NCBI GenBank assembly: GCA_020355945.1
Contig: CP070627.1
Coordinates: 1,267,553 to 1,276,103 of the forward strand
Source of the DNA: Candidatus Aminicenantota bacterium
GTDB taxonomy: Bacteria; Acidobacteriota; Aminicenantia; UBA2199
Direction of reading: 5' to 3'
Length of the DNA stretch: 8,551 bases
The notes beneath the pieces are model-generated. The model did not search any database. It was not told the DNA's origin and worked only from the letters and a program-made list of their open reading frames with translations. Below are positions 1 to 6,929 of the stretch, in pieces (the first letter of the stretch is position 1; every line of letters starts with the position of its first letter). The position numbers were made by a program, and so were the translations under genes.

Positions 1-1494
1 GAATTCCTGGGCAGAATCGATCACCAGGTAAAAATAAGGGGGTTTCGCATTGAATTGGGAGAAATAGAGAATCAATTACTAAAACATAATAAAATTCATG
101 AGGCAGTCGTTATATCCAAAGAAGATAAAAACAGGGATAAATATCTGTGTGCTTATTTTGTTACGCACGATGCGGTCAAAATAGTGGCAAAAGAATTAAG
201 AGAATATCTGTCCGGTCATTTGCCGGATTACATGGTACCCTCTTATTTTGTGCAATTGGAGAAAATCCCCTTAACACCCAATGGCAAAACAGACCGAAAC
301 GCCCTGCCAGAACCCGCGTTAAAAACAAGAGAAAATTACACAGCCCCGAGAGATGTTATCGAAAAACAATTGGCGGCAATATGGGCGGATGTGCTAGGTA
401 GAGACGCATTGCATGCGTCTCAAATGTATGAATCAATCAGCATAAATGATAATTTTTTTGAATTAGGCGGCCATTCTTTAAAAGCAACCGCCATGATAGC
501 AAAAATACAAAAACAATTTAATATAAATCTATCATTGGCCCAGGTGTTCAACTTACCCCGCATCCGGCAAATGGCAGAATACATTAAAGCAGAAAAACAG
601 GGGATCAATATAACAAAAGATGAAAATTTAGTCCTCTTAAAAAAAGCAAACAATAAAAATCACCTGTTTTTCATTCATGACGGCAGTGGAGAAGTAGAAG
701 GATATATCAATTTTTGCAATTCCCTGGACTCCGATTATAACTGTTGGGGAATAAAAGCGGAAGGATTTGAAAATTACGCCCCTAAAAACATAAAGATTGA
801 AGAACTTGCAAAGCAATATATAAAAAAAATCAAGATCATTCAACCATCCGCACCTTATTGTATCACCGGTTGGTCCCTGGGCGGGACTATCGCTTTTGAA
901 ATGGTCAACCAGTTGGAGCAAATGAACCAAACCGTGGATTTTTTTGCTATCATCGATGCCCCACCCCCAGACCAGGACTCAACACAACCCTTGCAGGAAT
1001 TTACCCTGGAATCCGAACTCAATTGGAGTAACAATTATTTGTCCCGGGATATTTATGAAAAAATAAAAAATGCATCCACAATCAAACATATGTGGGCCTT
1101 AATCGCAGCCCACCTGGAATCCGGCAGCATAAATACTGATGCGGTATCAGGGAGAATTAAAAAAATTTTAGCTCAATACGGGGGACGCGGTATAACCAAT
1201 TACCAAAATTTGAATATTAGCCAGATGATTCGATATTTGAATATATTAAGAAGCTTCCATCAGGCACGTGTATCTTATATCCCCCCTGGAAAAATAGATA
1301 CACCCATCCAATATTTCAAAGCAAGTCAATCGGAAAAAATCAATCATGAAATGTGGGGAAAATATGCGATTAATCCCTTAAGGCTATATGAAATTCAAGG
1401 CGATCATTACTCAATCTTTACATCACCGTCGGTGACGGATTTTGCCAAAAAATTTGACCAAAATTTGAGAAAAATAATACGAGCCGCAGGTTAA
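1..1494 (+). CDS. Nonribosomal peptide synthetase, C-terminal part (A-domain tail, PCP, thioesterase), 5' end outside window
   Basis: The reading frame is open from base 1 (497 residues in the window), so the gene starts upstream. Residues 4-23 are the A8 core of an adenylation domain (GRIDHQVKIRG...ELGEIE) and residues 91-99 the A10 core (TPNGKTDR, catalytic-type Lys96). A peptidyl carrier domain follows: DNFFELGGHS, with Ser159 (codon 475-477) as the phosphopantetheine site. From about residue 203 comes a type I thioesterase: HDGSGE oxyanion-type loop, GWSLGG nucleophile elbow with Ser292, probable triad Asp319 (IIDAP) and His469 (GDHYSIF). The order A-PCP-TE means this is the final module and the TE releases the peptide by hydrolysis or cyclisation. 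The substrate-specificity part of the A domain is not in the window, so the last amino acid cannot be predicted. Oddity: residues 134-145 (RDALHASQMYES) are longer than the usual PCP start because a palindromic repeat lies in frame there. The protein is cytoplasmic. Confidence 0.96.
   Translation, partial: EFLGRIDHQVKIRGFRIELGEIENQLLKHNKIHEAVVISKEDKNRDKYLCAYFVTHDAVKIVAKELREYLSGHLPDYMVPSYFVQLEKIPLTPNGKTDRNALPEPALKTRENYTAPRDVIEKQLAAIWADVLGRDALHASQMYESISINDNFFELGGHSLKATAMIAKIQKQFNINLSLAQVFNLPRIRQMAEYIKAEKQGINITKDENLVLLKKANNKNHLFFIHDGSGEVEGYINFCNSLDSDYNCWGIKAEGFENYAPKNIKIEELAKQYIKKIKIIQPSAPYCITGWSLGGTIAFEMVNQLEQMNQTVDFFAIIDAPPPDQDSTQPLQEFTLESELNWSNNYLSRDIYEKIKNASTIKHMWALIAAHLESGSINTDAVSGRIKKILAQYGGRGITNYQNLNISQMIRYLNILRSFHQARVSYIPPGKIDTPIQYFKASQSEKINHEMWGKYAINPLRLYEIQGDHYSIFTSPSVTDFAKKFDQNLRKIIRAAG
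398..421. repeat. Short palindromic repeat, in frame inside the NRPS gene (copy 1)
   Basis: GAGACGCAT (401-409) and ATGCGTCTC (413-421) are perfect inverted arms of 9 bp around a 3-base loop (TGC), preceded by GTA. The element is translated as part of the linker leading into the PCP domain. NRPS carrier domains normally run from VLG to I-x-I-x-DNFF with about three residues between; here twelve are present, so the repeat plus flank accounts for about nine extra residues without breaking the frame. A related copy is at 7781-7804. Confidence 0.8.
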
Positions 1495-1508
1495 CGGTTA
1501 ACACAGAC

Positions 1509-1524
1509 CCGTGGCAATCCGCGG
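1509..1524 (+). other. Small GC-rich hairpin after the NRPS stop codon
   Basis: CCGTGG (1509-1514) and CCGCGG (1519-1524) can pair in RNA as six base pairs, one of them a G-U wobble, around a CAAT loop. It lies between the NRPS stop (1492-1494) and the Shine-Dalgarno of the next gene. No U-tract follows on the + strand, so it is not a classical terminator in this direction. It could slow transcription, protect an mRNA end or do nothing. Just before it, GGTTAAC is tandemly duplicated (1489-1502) over the stop codon. Confidence 0.35.
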
Positions 1525-1532
1525 CTAAAAAT

Positions 1533-1546
1533 AAAAAGGAGGAAAC
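1533..1546 (+). promoter_or_regulatory. Strong ribosome binding site of the secreted-protein gene
   Basis: AAAAAGGAGGAAAC contains a full AGGAGG Shine-Dalgarno core (1537-1542) eight bases before the ATG at 1551, and decides that start. The same 14 bases occur before the ACP gene (5285-5298). Confidence 0.75.
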
Positions 1547-1550
1547 CAAT

Positions 1551-2840
1551 ATGCTCTCAAAACAAATGAAAACGCTGACAGTCATGATTATCATGATCGG
1601 TTTTGCGGTCCCGGTCCTGGGACAATCCATCTATTTTGAAGATGATTTTGAAAAAGGATTGGGAAAATGGGACCTGGTCAATGCGGATAAGATTAAAATT
1701 GTCGACACCGCTGAGACCAAACATGGTAAAGCCCTGTGTCTTCATACCGGGGGTGAAGCGGTATACGCTTTAATCAAAGACTCTGATGCCTGGACCAATA
1801 TAAAAGTAGAAGGGGATGTGTTTTTCCCCTGGAATACGTGTTCTTATTTGGGATTAATTTATAATTACAATGTCAGGGGACCGCGAGTCGACTTTGGTTC
1901 TATATTTATCTTAGGTCCTTTTGGTGAAGACCTTGTACCCTACTTTACCAACATCTTCAAACACATGGAATGGCCACCTGACCATTTCCTGGGAAATGTG
2001 ATTTGGGTCAACCCTCATCGGGACAGTAACGCTTCCAGGAACATATACAGCGAATATTGGGTAACATTAACAGATGATACCAAAGCAATTAAACCCGGGG
2101 AATGGGGTCATTTTAAAGCAGAAATTGTCGGGCCTGCCTGTCATTTTTATGTGACGGATATGGAAACACCAACGGTTACTTATAACTTTTTCGAGTTTTC
2201 CTCCGGCCGCGTTGGCTTTAAGCCCAGGTATACGGGCGCTGAAGTGTGGATCGATAATATTAAAGTCACACCCCTTAAAGAATTCAGTTATAAAGGTCCC
2301 GGGTTACCCGCGGGGAGAACCTATAAACCGAAAAAACTCCTCACCAATTGGAAAGCCATTGGCCCCTTTAGCCGACGAATCAAAGAAATAGAAACCCAGG
2401 GCTATCATGCTGAGAAATCTTATACACTTCAAAACCAAACATATAAATGGGAGCCTTTTGAAACAGACCCCAGGGGCTGCGTGGTTACCGGGAAGCTGAC
2501 CCACCGGTTCAACTACCATTTCTTTGCCTATTTTCTTACTGAAATCAATTCCCAAAACCAAAAAGAGGTCACCATCGAATTTAGCTCCACCAACACCCTG
2601 GTCCTCTGGGTCAATAACAAGCTGGTGGGAAATGTAAAACGGCAGTTTGTTTGCTGGTACGACTTCTGGGAAAACCCGGAACATAAAGGTGAGACAACCA
2701 AGGCCACTTTAAACCCTGGAAAAAACTCCATCCTGGTCCTGGTAAAAGGCGGCAGATACGGCGGCGATGGCTTTTATGCCTATTGCCATATGAACCCCCC
2801 AAAGGACAAAGAAGATGATAAGAAACCAGGAAAGAAGTAG
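1551..2840 (+). CDS. Secreted two-domain beta-sandwich protein (LamG/DUF1080-like plus jelly-roll domain)
   Basis: 429 residues. Residues 1-24 are a Sec-type signal peptide: positive start (MLSKQMK), hydrophobic core TVMIIMIGFAV, likely cleavage after VLG-24. The mature protein begins SIYFEDDFEKGLGKWDLVN, the typical opening of concanavalin-like (LamG/DUF1080-type) domains, which ends near residue 242 with GRVGFKP...VWIDNIKVTPL. A linker leads to a second domain (about 262-415) starting NWKAIGPF and containing LVLWVNNKLVG and NSILVLVKGGRYGGDGFYA, a pattern of galactose-binding-like jelly rolls. The tail is rich in Lys and Asp. No catalytic motif is recognised; glycan or surface binding is the best guess. 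ATG 1551 fits the strong Shine-Dalgarno; an internal ATG at codon 6 would also leave a usable signal. An exported protein between a synthetase gene and a sulfotransferase gene is odd. Signal and fold type are fairly sure, function is not. Confidence 0.85.
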   Translation: MLSKQMKTLTVMIIMIGFAVPVLGQSIYFEDDFEKGLGKWDLVNADKIKIVDTAETKHGKALCLHTGGEAVYALIKDSDAWTNIKVEGDVFFPWNTCSYLGLIYNYNVRGPRVDFGSIFILGPFGEDLVPYFTNIFKHMEWPPDHFLGNVIWVNPHRDSNASRNIYSEYWVTLTDDTKAIKPGEWGHFKAEIVGPACHFYVTDMETPTVTYNFFEFSSGRVGFKPRYTGAEVWIDNIKVTPLKEFSYKGPGLPAGRTYKPKKLLTNWKAIGPFSRRIKEIETQGYHAEKSYTLQNQTYKWEPFETDPRGCVVTGKLTHRFNYHFFAYFLTEINSQNQKEVTIEFSSTNTLVLWVNNKLVGNVKRQFVCWYDFWENPEHKGETTKATLNPGKNSILVLVKGGRYGGDGFYAYCHMNPPKDKEDDKKPGKK

Positions 2841-2848
2841 ACCGAAAC

Positions 2849-3721
2849 ATGAACATGAATTGTAAATGTAAACCTAATTTCTTTATTGCAGGCATGCCGC
2901 GCTCCGGCACCACATCTATGTATACCTATCTAAAACAGCATCCGGATATATACCTGGCGGTCTACAAGGAACCCAACTTTCTCTGTAAAGACTTGACTCA
3001 ATCCCATTATAATGTCCAGGACCCGGAATTGTACTCCAGCCTGTTTGCTCATGCCGGAGATAAAAAACGCATCGGGGAGGGTTCGGTCTGGTATCTTACC
3101 TCCAAAATAGCAGCAGTTGAAATTAAAAAATTCAGCCCTTCAGCAAAAATCATTATCATGTTGAGAAATCCGGTTGACATGATCTATTCTTTGCATGGTC
3201 TTTATGTGAGAACCAAAAACGAGAACATTGCAGATTTTCAACAAGCACTGGAAATGCAAGCGGAGCGTATGAAGGGACTCTCCATCCCCCAAAACTGCTA
3301 TTTCCCTGAAGGATTATTCTATACTGAAGTCGCAAGATACCATGACAAAATAAAGCGTTTTATAGATGTATTTACCAGGGAAAACATCCATGTGATTGTA
3401 TTTGATGATTTTGCCCAAAACACAGCCCAATGTTACCGGGACACCCTTGAGTTTTTAGAAGTGGATGCCAATTTCCAGGCGGAGTTTGACCTGGAAAAAG
3501 CAGCCAGAATTATTCAACCCATGGTGCTTAAGCAGATTCGTCACAGTCATCCTGAAATAAAAAAGAAATTAGCCAATAAGACAGGATTAAGGGCCCATCA
3601 AAGTCCACCCCGTAAACCATTAACACCCGCGCTCATCACCCATCTGCTTCACTGCTTCAAAGAGGATATAAAAAAAACCAGCCAATTAATCGACAAAGAT
3701 TTAACACCCTGGTTAGAATGA
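2849..3721 (+). CDS. PAPS-dependent sulfotransferase
   Basis: 290 residues. The 5'-phosphosulfate-binding loop is GMPRSGTTSMYTYL at residues 15-28 near the N-terminus, followed by the conserved-type KEPNF (40-44). The 3'-phosphate-binding segment is IIIMLRNPVDMIYSLHG (101-117), with Arg106 and Ser114 in the expected RxPxxxxxS spacing. This matches the Sulfotransfer_1/3 superfamily, which moves sulfate from PAPS to a hydroxyl or amine. No signal or membrane segment is seen, so it is cytoplasmic. The gene starts eight bases after the previous stop, with a modest Shine-Dalgarno (AGGAAAG/AGAAG) inside the end of the upstream gene, which suggests translational coupling; ATG 2855 is an alternative start. 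In this context the substrate is probably the NRPS product or a sugar. Sulfotransferase domains beside thioesterases are also known from decarboxylative chain release (curacin CurM), but there they are fused to the synthase. Confidence 0.92.
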   Translation: MNMNCKCKPNFFIAGMPRSGTTSMYTYLKQHPDIYLAVYKEPNFLCKDLTQSHYNVQDPELYSSLFAHAGDKKRIGEGSVWYLTSKIAAVEIKKFSPSAKIIIMLRNPVDMIYSLHGLYVRTKNENIADFQQALEMQAERMKGLSIPQNCYFPEGLFYTEVARYHDKIKRFIDVFTRENIHVIVFDDFAQNTAQCYRDTLEFLEVDANFQAEFDLEKAARIIQPMVLKQIRHSHPEIKKKLANKTGLRAHQSPPRKPLTPALITHLLHCFKEDIKKTSQLIDKDLTPWLE

Positions 3722-3748
3722 AATCCGAAGCACGAATTTTTTCTATTT

Positions 3749-3754
3749 GGAGGT
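3749..3754 (+). promoter_or_regulatory. Ribosome binding site of the AMP-ligase gene
   Basis: GGAGGT lies seven bases before ATG 3762. An out-of-frame ATG at 3755 is too close to the site to be used, so this fixes the start. The 40-base gap after the sulfotransferase shows no other clear signal. Confidence 0.7.
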
Positions 3755-3761
3755 ATGAATC

Positions 3762-5195
3762 ATGTTCGAAGAATTGATATTGAAATCTGCAGCATGCGGC
3801 GACAACAAAAGAAACATTATCACTGACGGAACGTATCAATGCACCTATCATGAGTTAATAGAGATTTTTGCCGCACTTGACCAGTTTTTCGGGAAATCCG
3901 CTGTTTCCCCTGGTGATTGCAGTGTATTGATATGTGGGAATTCCCTGCCGGAAGCTGTATTGCTGCTCTGGCTGCTTTACCGGAAACGACACTTTCTATT
4001 ACTGCCCCGCGGAGGCCTGGTTTTCAGCCTACCGGAATTCTGTCAGCACAAAATACTTGTAGATTTAAATTCCCCTGGCCTGGATATCAAAGTCCCCGAT
4101 ACTAACCTGGCTATTGAACCCAATCCCGGTTTTAGCGCGGATGCAAGCCTGCCGGGTGCAGGGGGAAGTATTTTCTTAAAAACCTCCGGCAGCACTGCCG
4201 AACCTAAGCTGGTGATGCATTCGCATGAAGGCTTCGTACAAAATGCAGTCAACTGCATCAAGCGATTTGAAATTACCCCTAATGACCGTCTGCTCATCCC
4301 TGTGCCTATTTATCACATGTATGCACTGGGCGCAGCAATTATCCCCGGTATCATCGCCGGCGCTTCCATCAACCTGCTTGAAAAAACCAATATCATCACA
4401 TACCTGGACCGGGAAAAACAATACCAACCTAATGTCTCTTTCTTAACTCCACCGCTGTGCCACATGTTTTTAAGAACCAGGAAAAGTCCTTATCGCTATC
4501 GTCTCGTAGTAACTGCCGGTGACCGGATCACACCCGCTGTCTTTGAAAATTTCGAAACCAAATTCGGTAAATTGGTCAACCTGTACGGGAGTACGGAACT
4601 GGGTGCCATTGCCACCAACAAATTAGCTGACCCCTTAAACATCCGTTCCAATGGAATTCTCGAAACAATGCCCGGTGTTACCATGGATTTCACGGATAAA
4701 GAAAGTGAAAATGACCCGGAGAAAGTATCTGAAATCATATGCAGCCATGATTATGGATTTGACGCCTATGTAGATAAAAAAGGACGAAAAATCACAGCGG
4801 AAACTGCAAAACCCTTTAGAACCAAAGACCTGGGCAAGCGAATCTCCACTAATCGATTCCAGGTGGTGGGTCGAACCGGGAACAGTGTAAACCGGCATGG
4901 TATCTTAGTGGCCTTTTCGGAAGTGGAATCCATCATTGAGCAAGGAATCGAAGAAGTCGCCCATGCAGTAGTGACAGGCGGTAAAGAAGACATTACCCGC
5001 GGTAAAAAAATGATCGCCTGGTGTGAATTAAAACCGGGAACAAAATTGAATGATCGAGACCTTCGCTCCCGGTGTTTTGATATGATGCTCAGGCACATGG
5101 TGCCTGATGAAGTCCGGGTAATCAAAGAAATCCCCCGGTTGCCCAATGGAAAATTCGACAGGAAAAAATTGGCAGCCCTCCAGGGCGCCCAATAA
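3762..5195 (+). CDS. Free-standing acyl/aryl-acid AMP ligase (ANL superfamily)
   Basis: 477 residues, slightly short for an ANL enzyme (usually 500-550). The ATP-binding A3 loop is LKTSGSTAEPKLV at 139-151. The IPVPIYHMYALG segment (179-190) resembles the P-x-x-H region of acyl- and aryl-acid ligases, and the FDxSV segment with the amino-acid-anchoring Asp of NRPS A domains is not seen. YGSTE (275-279) is A5, RTKDLG (353-358) A7 with Asp356, and RLPNGKFDRKKL (459-470) A10 with Lys464, the adenylation lysine. The A8 hinge (370-390) is divergent: GRTGNSVN where GRxDxQVK is usual. The reaction expected is ATP plus a carboxylic acid giving acyl-AMP, then transfer to a phosphopantetheine thiol. 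The ACP gene follows after 103 bases, so ACP loading is more likely than CoA ligation. It could supply a starter acyl group or a side-chain acid. The exact acid cannot be read from sequence alone. Confidence 0.92.
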   Translation: MFEELILKSAACGDNKRNIITDGTYQCTYHELIEIFAALDQFFGKSAVSPGDCSVLICGNSLPEAVLLLWLLYRKRHFLLLPRGGLVFSLPEFCQHKILVDLNSPGLDIKVPDTNLAIEPNPGFSADASLPGAGGSIFLKTSGSTAEPKLVMHSHEGFVQNAVNCIKRFEITPNDRLLIPVPIYHMYALGAAIIPGIIAGASINLLEKTNIITYLDREKQYQPNVSFLTPPLCHMFLRTRKSPYRYRLVVTAGDRITPAVFENFETKFGKLVNLYGSTELGAIATNKLADPLNIRSNGILETMPGVTMDFTDKESENDPEKVSEIICSHDYGFDAYVDKKGRKITAETAKPFRTKDLGKRISTNRFQVVGRTGNSVNRHGILVAFSEVESIIEQGIEEVAHAVVTGGKEDITRGKKMIAWCELKPGTKLNDRDLRSRCFDMMLRHMVPDEVRVIKEIPRLPNGKFDRKKLAALQGAQ

Positions 5196-5202
5196 TAAAA
5201 AG

Positions 5203-5287
5203 TTTTTGCCGGGGGGTCCAGATGCGTCACGGGGGCAGTTTTTTCAAAAAGCGCCCCCCCTATGCTTCACGGAGCCGAAGGCAAAAA
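5203..5287. repeat. Intergenic imperfect inverted-repeat element
   Basis: The 103-base gap between ligase and ACP genes is filled almost wholly by a palindromic element. Outer arms TTTTTGCC (5203-5210) and GGCAAAAA (5280-5287) are exact inverted copies. An inner hairpin pairs GGGGGC (5231-5236) with the G-complementary run in GCGCCCCC and TTTTT with AAAAA, with two mismatches between. ATGCGTCACGG (5222-5232) recurs directly as ATGCTTCACGG (5262-5272). The shape is that of a REP/MITE-like repeat. It ends just before the ACP ribosome binding site. Confidence 0.6.
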
Positions 5288-5289
5288 AA

Positions 5290-5294
5290 GGAGG
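5290..5294 (+). promoter_or_regulatory. Strong ribosome binding site of the ACP gene
   Basis: GGAGG (within AAAAAGGAGGAAAC, 5285-5298) sits four bases before ATG 5299 and decides the ACP start. It directly follows the right end of the inverted-repeat element. Confidence 0.75.
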
Positions 5295-5298
5295 AAAC

Positions 5299-5556
5299 AT
5301 GTCTGATGTAATCGTGAATCAACTGAAAGATATCATCGTCAATAAGCTGGATGTCAATTTAGCTTACGATGAAATCGATGAAGATGTCTCATTGTTTGAA
5401 GATGGATTAGGGTTGGACTCTATTGCCATTGTTGATCTGATCGTATCCATCGAAAACACGTTTGCTTTAAGCATTGAAGATGAGGATCTCAATGCCGATT
5501 TGTTTAAAAATCTCAAGATACTGTCGGAATTTGTCCGGAATAAATTGAAAAATTAG
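5299..5556 (+). CDS. Free-standing acyl carrier protein
   Basis: 85 residues, acidic, the usual size of a discrete carrier protein. The phosphopantetheine site is GLGLDSIAIVDL (37-48) with Ser41 (codon 5419-5421). The DSI/DSL form and acidic helices (SIENTFALSIEDEDLNADLF) are typical of type II ACPs rather than of the NRPS PCP upstream (GGHSL). The start at 5299 is chosen because of the strong Shine-Dalgarno; the frame is open further upstream to 5146, but that would overlap the ligase gene and run through a repeat. The protein should carry an acyl chain as a thioester, loaded by the ligase encoded just upstream, and present it to a tailoring enzyme, for which the radical SAM protein 18 bases downstream is the obvious candidate. 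Confidence in the identity is high; the partners are inferred. Confidence 0.95.
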   Translation: MSDVIVNQLKDIIVNKLDVNLAYDEIDEDVSLFEDGLGLDSIAIVDLIVSIENTFALSIEDEDLNADLFKNLKILSEFVRNKLKN

Positions 5557-5574
5557 CATCCTTAAAGGTTAGCC

Positions 5575-6867
5575 ATGAAGAAAAAAAATTCTGAAATCAA
5601 GCCCTCCAGGAAAGGCTTTGTCACTAACTATCCTCATTTCAGGTATTGGAAAAAACCGGCCATCAATGACCTATTGTCAGCCCCCCCTTTAAATATCTAT
5701 TTGCATGTACCTTTTTGTATCCGCAAATGTGCATATTGTTATTACAGGACCGAGACATATAAGAACAAGGCTCAATTAGACGGATATACAGCGGCTTTAT
5801 GTCAGGAGATGCGGTTGTCTTCTCACCAATTTAACTGTCATCAGCGGCCGGTTAATTCTATTTATATCGGAGGTGGGACTCCTTCGCTTCTCCCGGTGTC
5901 ACAGCTAGAAAGAATAATCGACTGCTTACACGAAAACTTTAACATTGAAACCCCGGAATTTACTATAGAAGCCGAACCACGAACCATCAGCCCGAAAAAA
6001 GTATCCGCCTACAAAGAAATGGGAATCAATCGTATCAGTATTGGCATTCAATCCTTTAATGATGAGATCATCAAATTAAGCGGCAGGGAACATACCGCTG
6101 AAAAAGCTTTAAAAGCCATTGATATTGTAAAAGACGCCGGTGATATCGTCATTAACATCGATCTGCTCAGCGGGTTGGCAGGAGAAACCAACAACACCTG
6201 GGTTGAGACAATAGATACTGCCATCAGTACAAAAGTTCACAATATCACCGTATATCGAATGGAAGTCTATCTCAACACGGAATTTTTCAAGAAAAGCGTT
6301 CGTAAAAAGGTACTGCAATTGCCATCCGAAGCCCAGGAATTGGAATTAATGAAAGTCGCCTTAGAAAAATTTGATGACTCCAATTACAAACCATGGAGTT
6401 TCTTCACTGTTACCCGGGATGGTGAATTCCAGCACCAATATGCCACCAATTTGTGGAAAGGAGAGGATTGCCTGGCCCTTGGACCTTCCGGGTTTGGCAC
6501 GCTGGGATACTATAATTATCAAAATTCCAACGAACTGGATTCATACCTGGCTTATATCAAAAAGGAACAGTTACCCATCATTCGAGCACATCGGCTTACC
6601 AGTAAAGATTTAATGTTAAAAGACCTGATGCTGGGGATGAAACTCTGTCGTCTTAGTCGGAATGATTTTGTCAATCGGCATGGATTTGATTTTTGTGATG
6701 CGGTCCCCGGTACCATGGAGGAACTTTGTTCAGAGGATTACATCCTGCTGGAAGAAGACACCATTACCCTGACACCCAAAGGCATATTGTACGGAGACTA
6801 TGTGGGCAAGCGAGTGGCCCTGGCCCTGAAACAATATATAGGCATGGATAATCTCAGCCTGTATTAA
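5575..6867 (+). CDS. HemN/HemW-like radical SAM enzyme
   Basis: 430 residues. IYLHVPFCIRKCAYC holds the [4Fe-4S] motif CxxxCxxC with Cys48, Cys52 and Cys55; the extra Cys found in true HemN (CxxxCxxCxC) is Tyr57 here. IGGGTPSLL (98-106), the IEAEP strand (131-135), RISIGIQSFND (153-163), NIDLLSGLAGET (194-205) and the WKGEDCLALGPSGFG segment (294-308) follow the HemN/HemW order, and the C-terminal 80 or so residues look like a HemN_C domain. A true heme oxidase or the HemW chaperone is less likely given the cluster. HemN-like enzymes in natural-product clusters are often class C radical SAM methyltransferases or cyclopropanases that use two SAM molecules. Start ATG 5575 has AAAGG six bases ahead, 18 bases after the ACP stop. 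Its substrate may be ACP-bound. The family is sure, the exact reaction is not. Confidence 0.92.
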   Translation: MKKKNSEIKPSRKGFVTNYPHFRYWKKPAINDLLSAPPLNIYLHVPFCIRKCAYCYYRTETYKNKAQLDGYTAALCQEMRLSSHQFNCHQRPVNSIYIGGGTPSLLPVSQLERIIDCLHENFNIETPEFTIEAEPRTISPKKVSAYKEMGINRISIGIQSFNDEIIKLSGREHTAEKALKAIDIVKDAGDIVINIDLLSGLAGETNNTWVETIDTAISTKVHNITVYRMEVYLNTEFFKKSVRKKVLQLPSEAQELELMKVALEKFDDSNYKPWSFFTVTRDGEFQHQYATNLWKGEDCLALGPSGFGTLGYYNYQNSNELDSYLAYIKKEQLPIIRAHRLTSKDLMLKDLMLGMKLCRLSRNDFVNRHGFDFCDAVPGTMEELCSEDYILLEEDTITLTPKGILYGDYVGKRVALALKQYIGMDNLSLY

Positions 6868-6885
6868 ATGGCCTGGCGCCTGGAA

Positions 6886-6902
6886 CCCGGAGCCTGTCCG
6901 GG
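6886..6902 (+). other. GC-rich hairpin between radical SAM and ATP-grasp genes
   Basis: CCCGGA (6886-6891) and TCCGGG (6897-6902) are perfect 6-bp inverted arms around GCCTG. It lies in the 62-base gap after the radical SAM stop (6865-6867), with no T-tract after it, so it is not a classical terminator. It may lower expression of the next gene, whose own Shine-Dalgarno is weak. Confidence 0.4.
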
Positions 6903-6929
6903 AATAGAGAGCGGAAACAAATTGAAAAA

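Noticed and set aside
1..6. Window begins with GAATTC (EcoRI site), hinting at a clone end.
   Set aside because: The same site occurs inside the window at about 2280, 4036, 4652 and 6424, so the window is not a complete EcoRI fragment; probably chance.
1489..1502. Tandem GGTTAAC duplication over the NRPS stop codon.
   Set aside because: It is real but only two 7-base units, with no clear function; chance or a small slippage event is enough to explain it.
3722..3748. T-run after the sulfotransferase stop as a possible terminator.
   Set aside because: No stem precedes the T-run, and a strong ribosome site for the next gene follows at once.
4187..4200. Perfect small hairpin CGGCAG-CA-CTGCCG in the ligase gene.
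   Set aside because: It falls in the codons for the conserved SGSTAEP loop, so the sequence is explained by protein constraint.
4766..5230. Minus-strand open frame of about 154 codons opposite the ligase gene.
   Set aside because: It lies antisense to clear ANL motifs and its translation shows no recognisable domain; it is a shadow of the real gene, as are the other minus-strand frames.
5146..5298. Longer ACP reading frame starting at 5146 (51 extra N-terminal residues).
   Set aside because: It overlaps the ligase gene, runs through the inverted-repeat element, and has no good ribosome site. ATG 5299 has a strong one and gives the normal ACP length.
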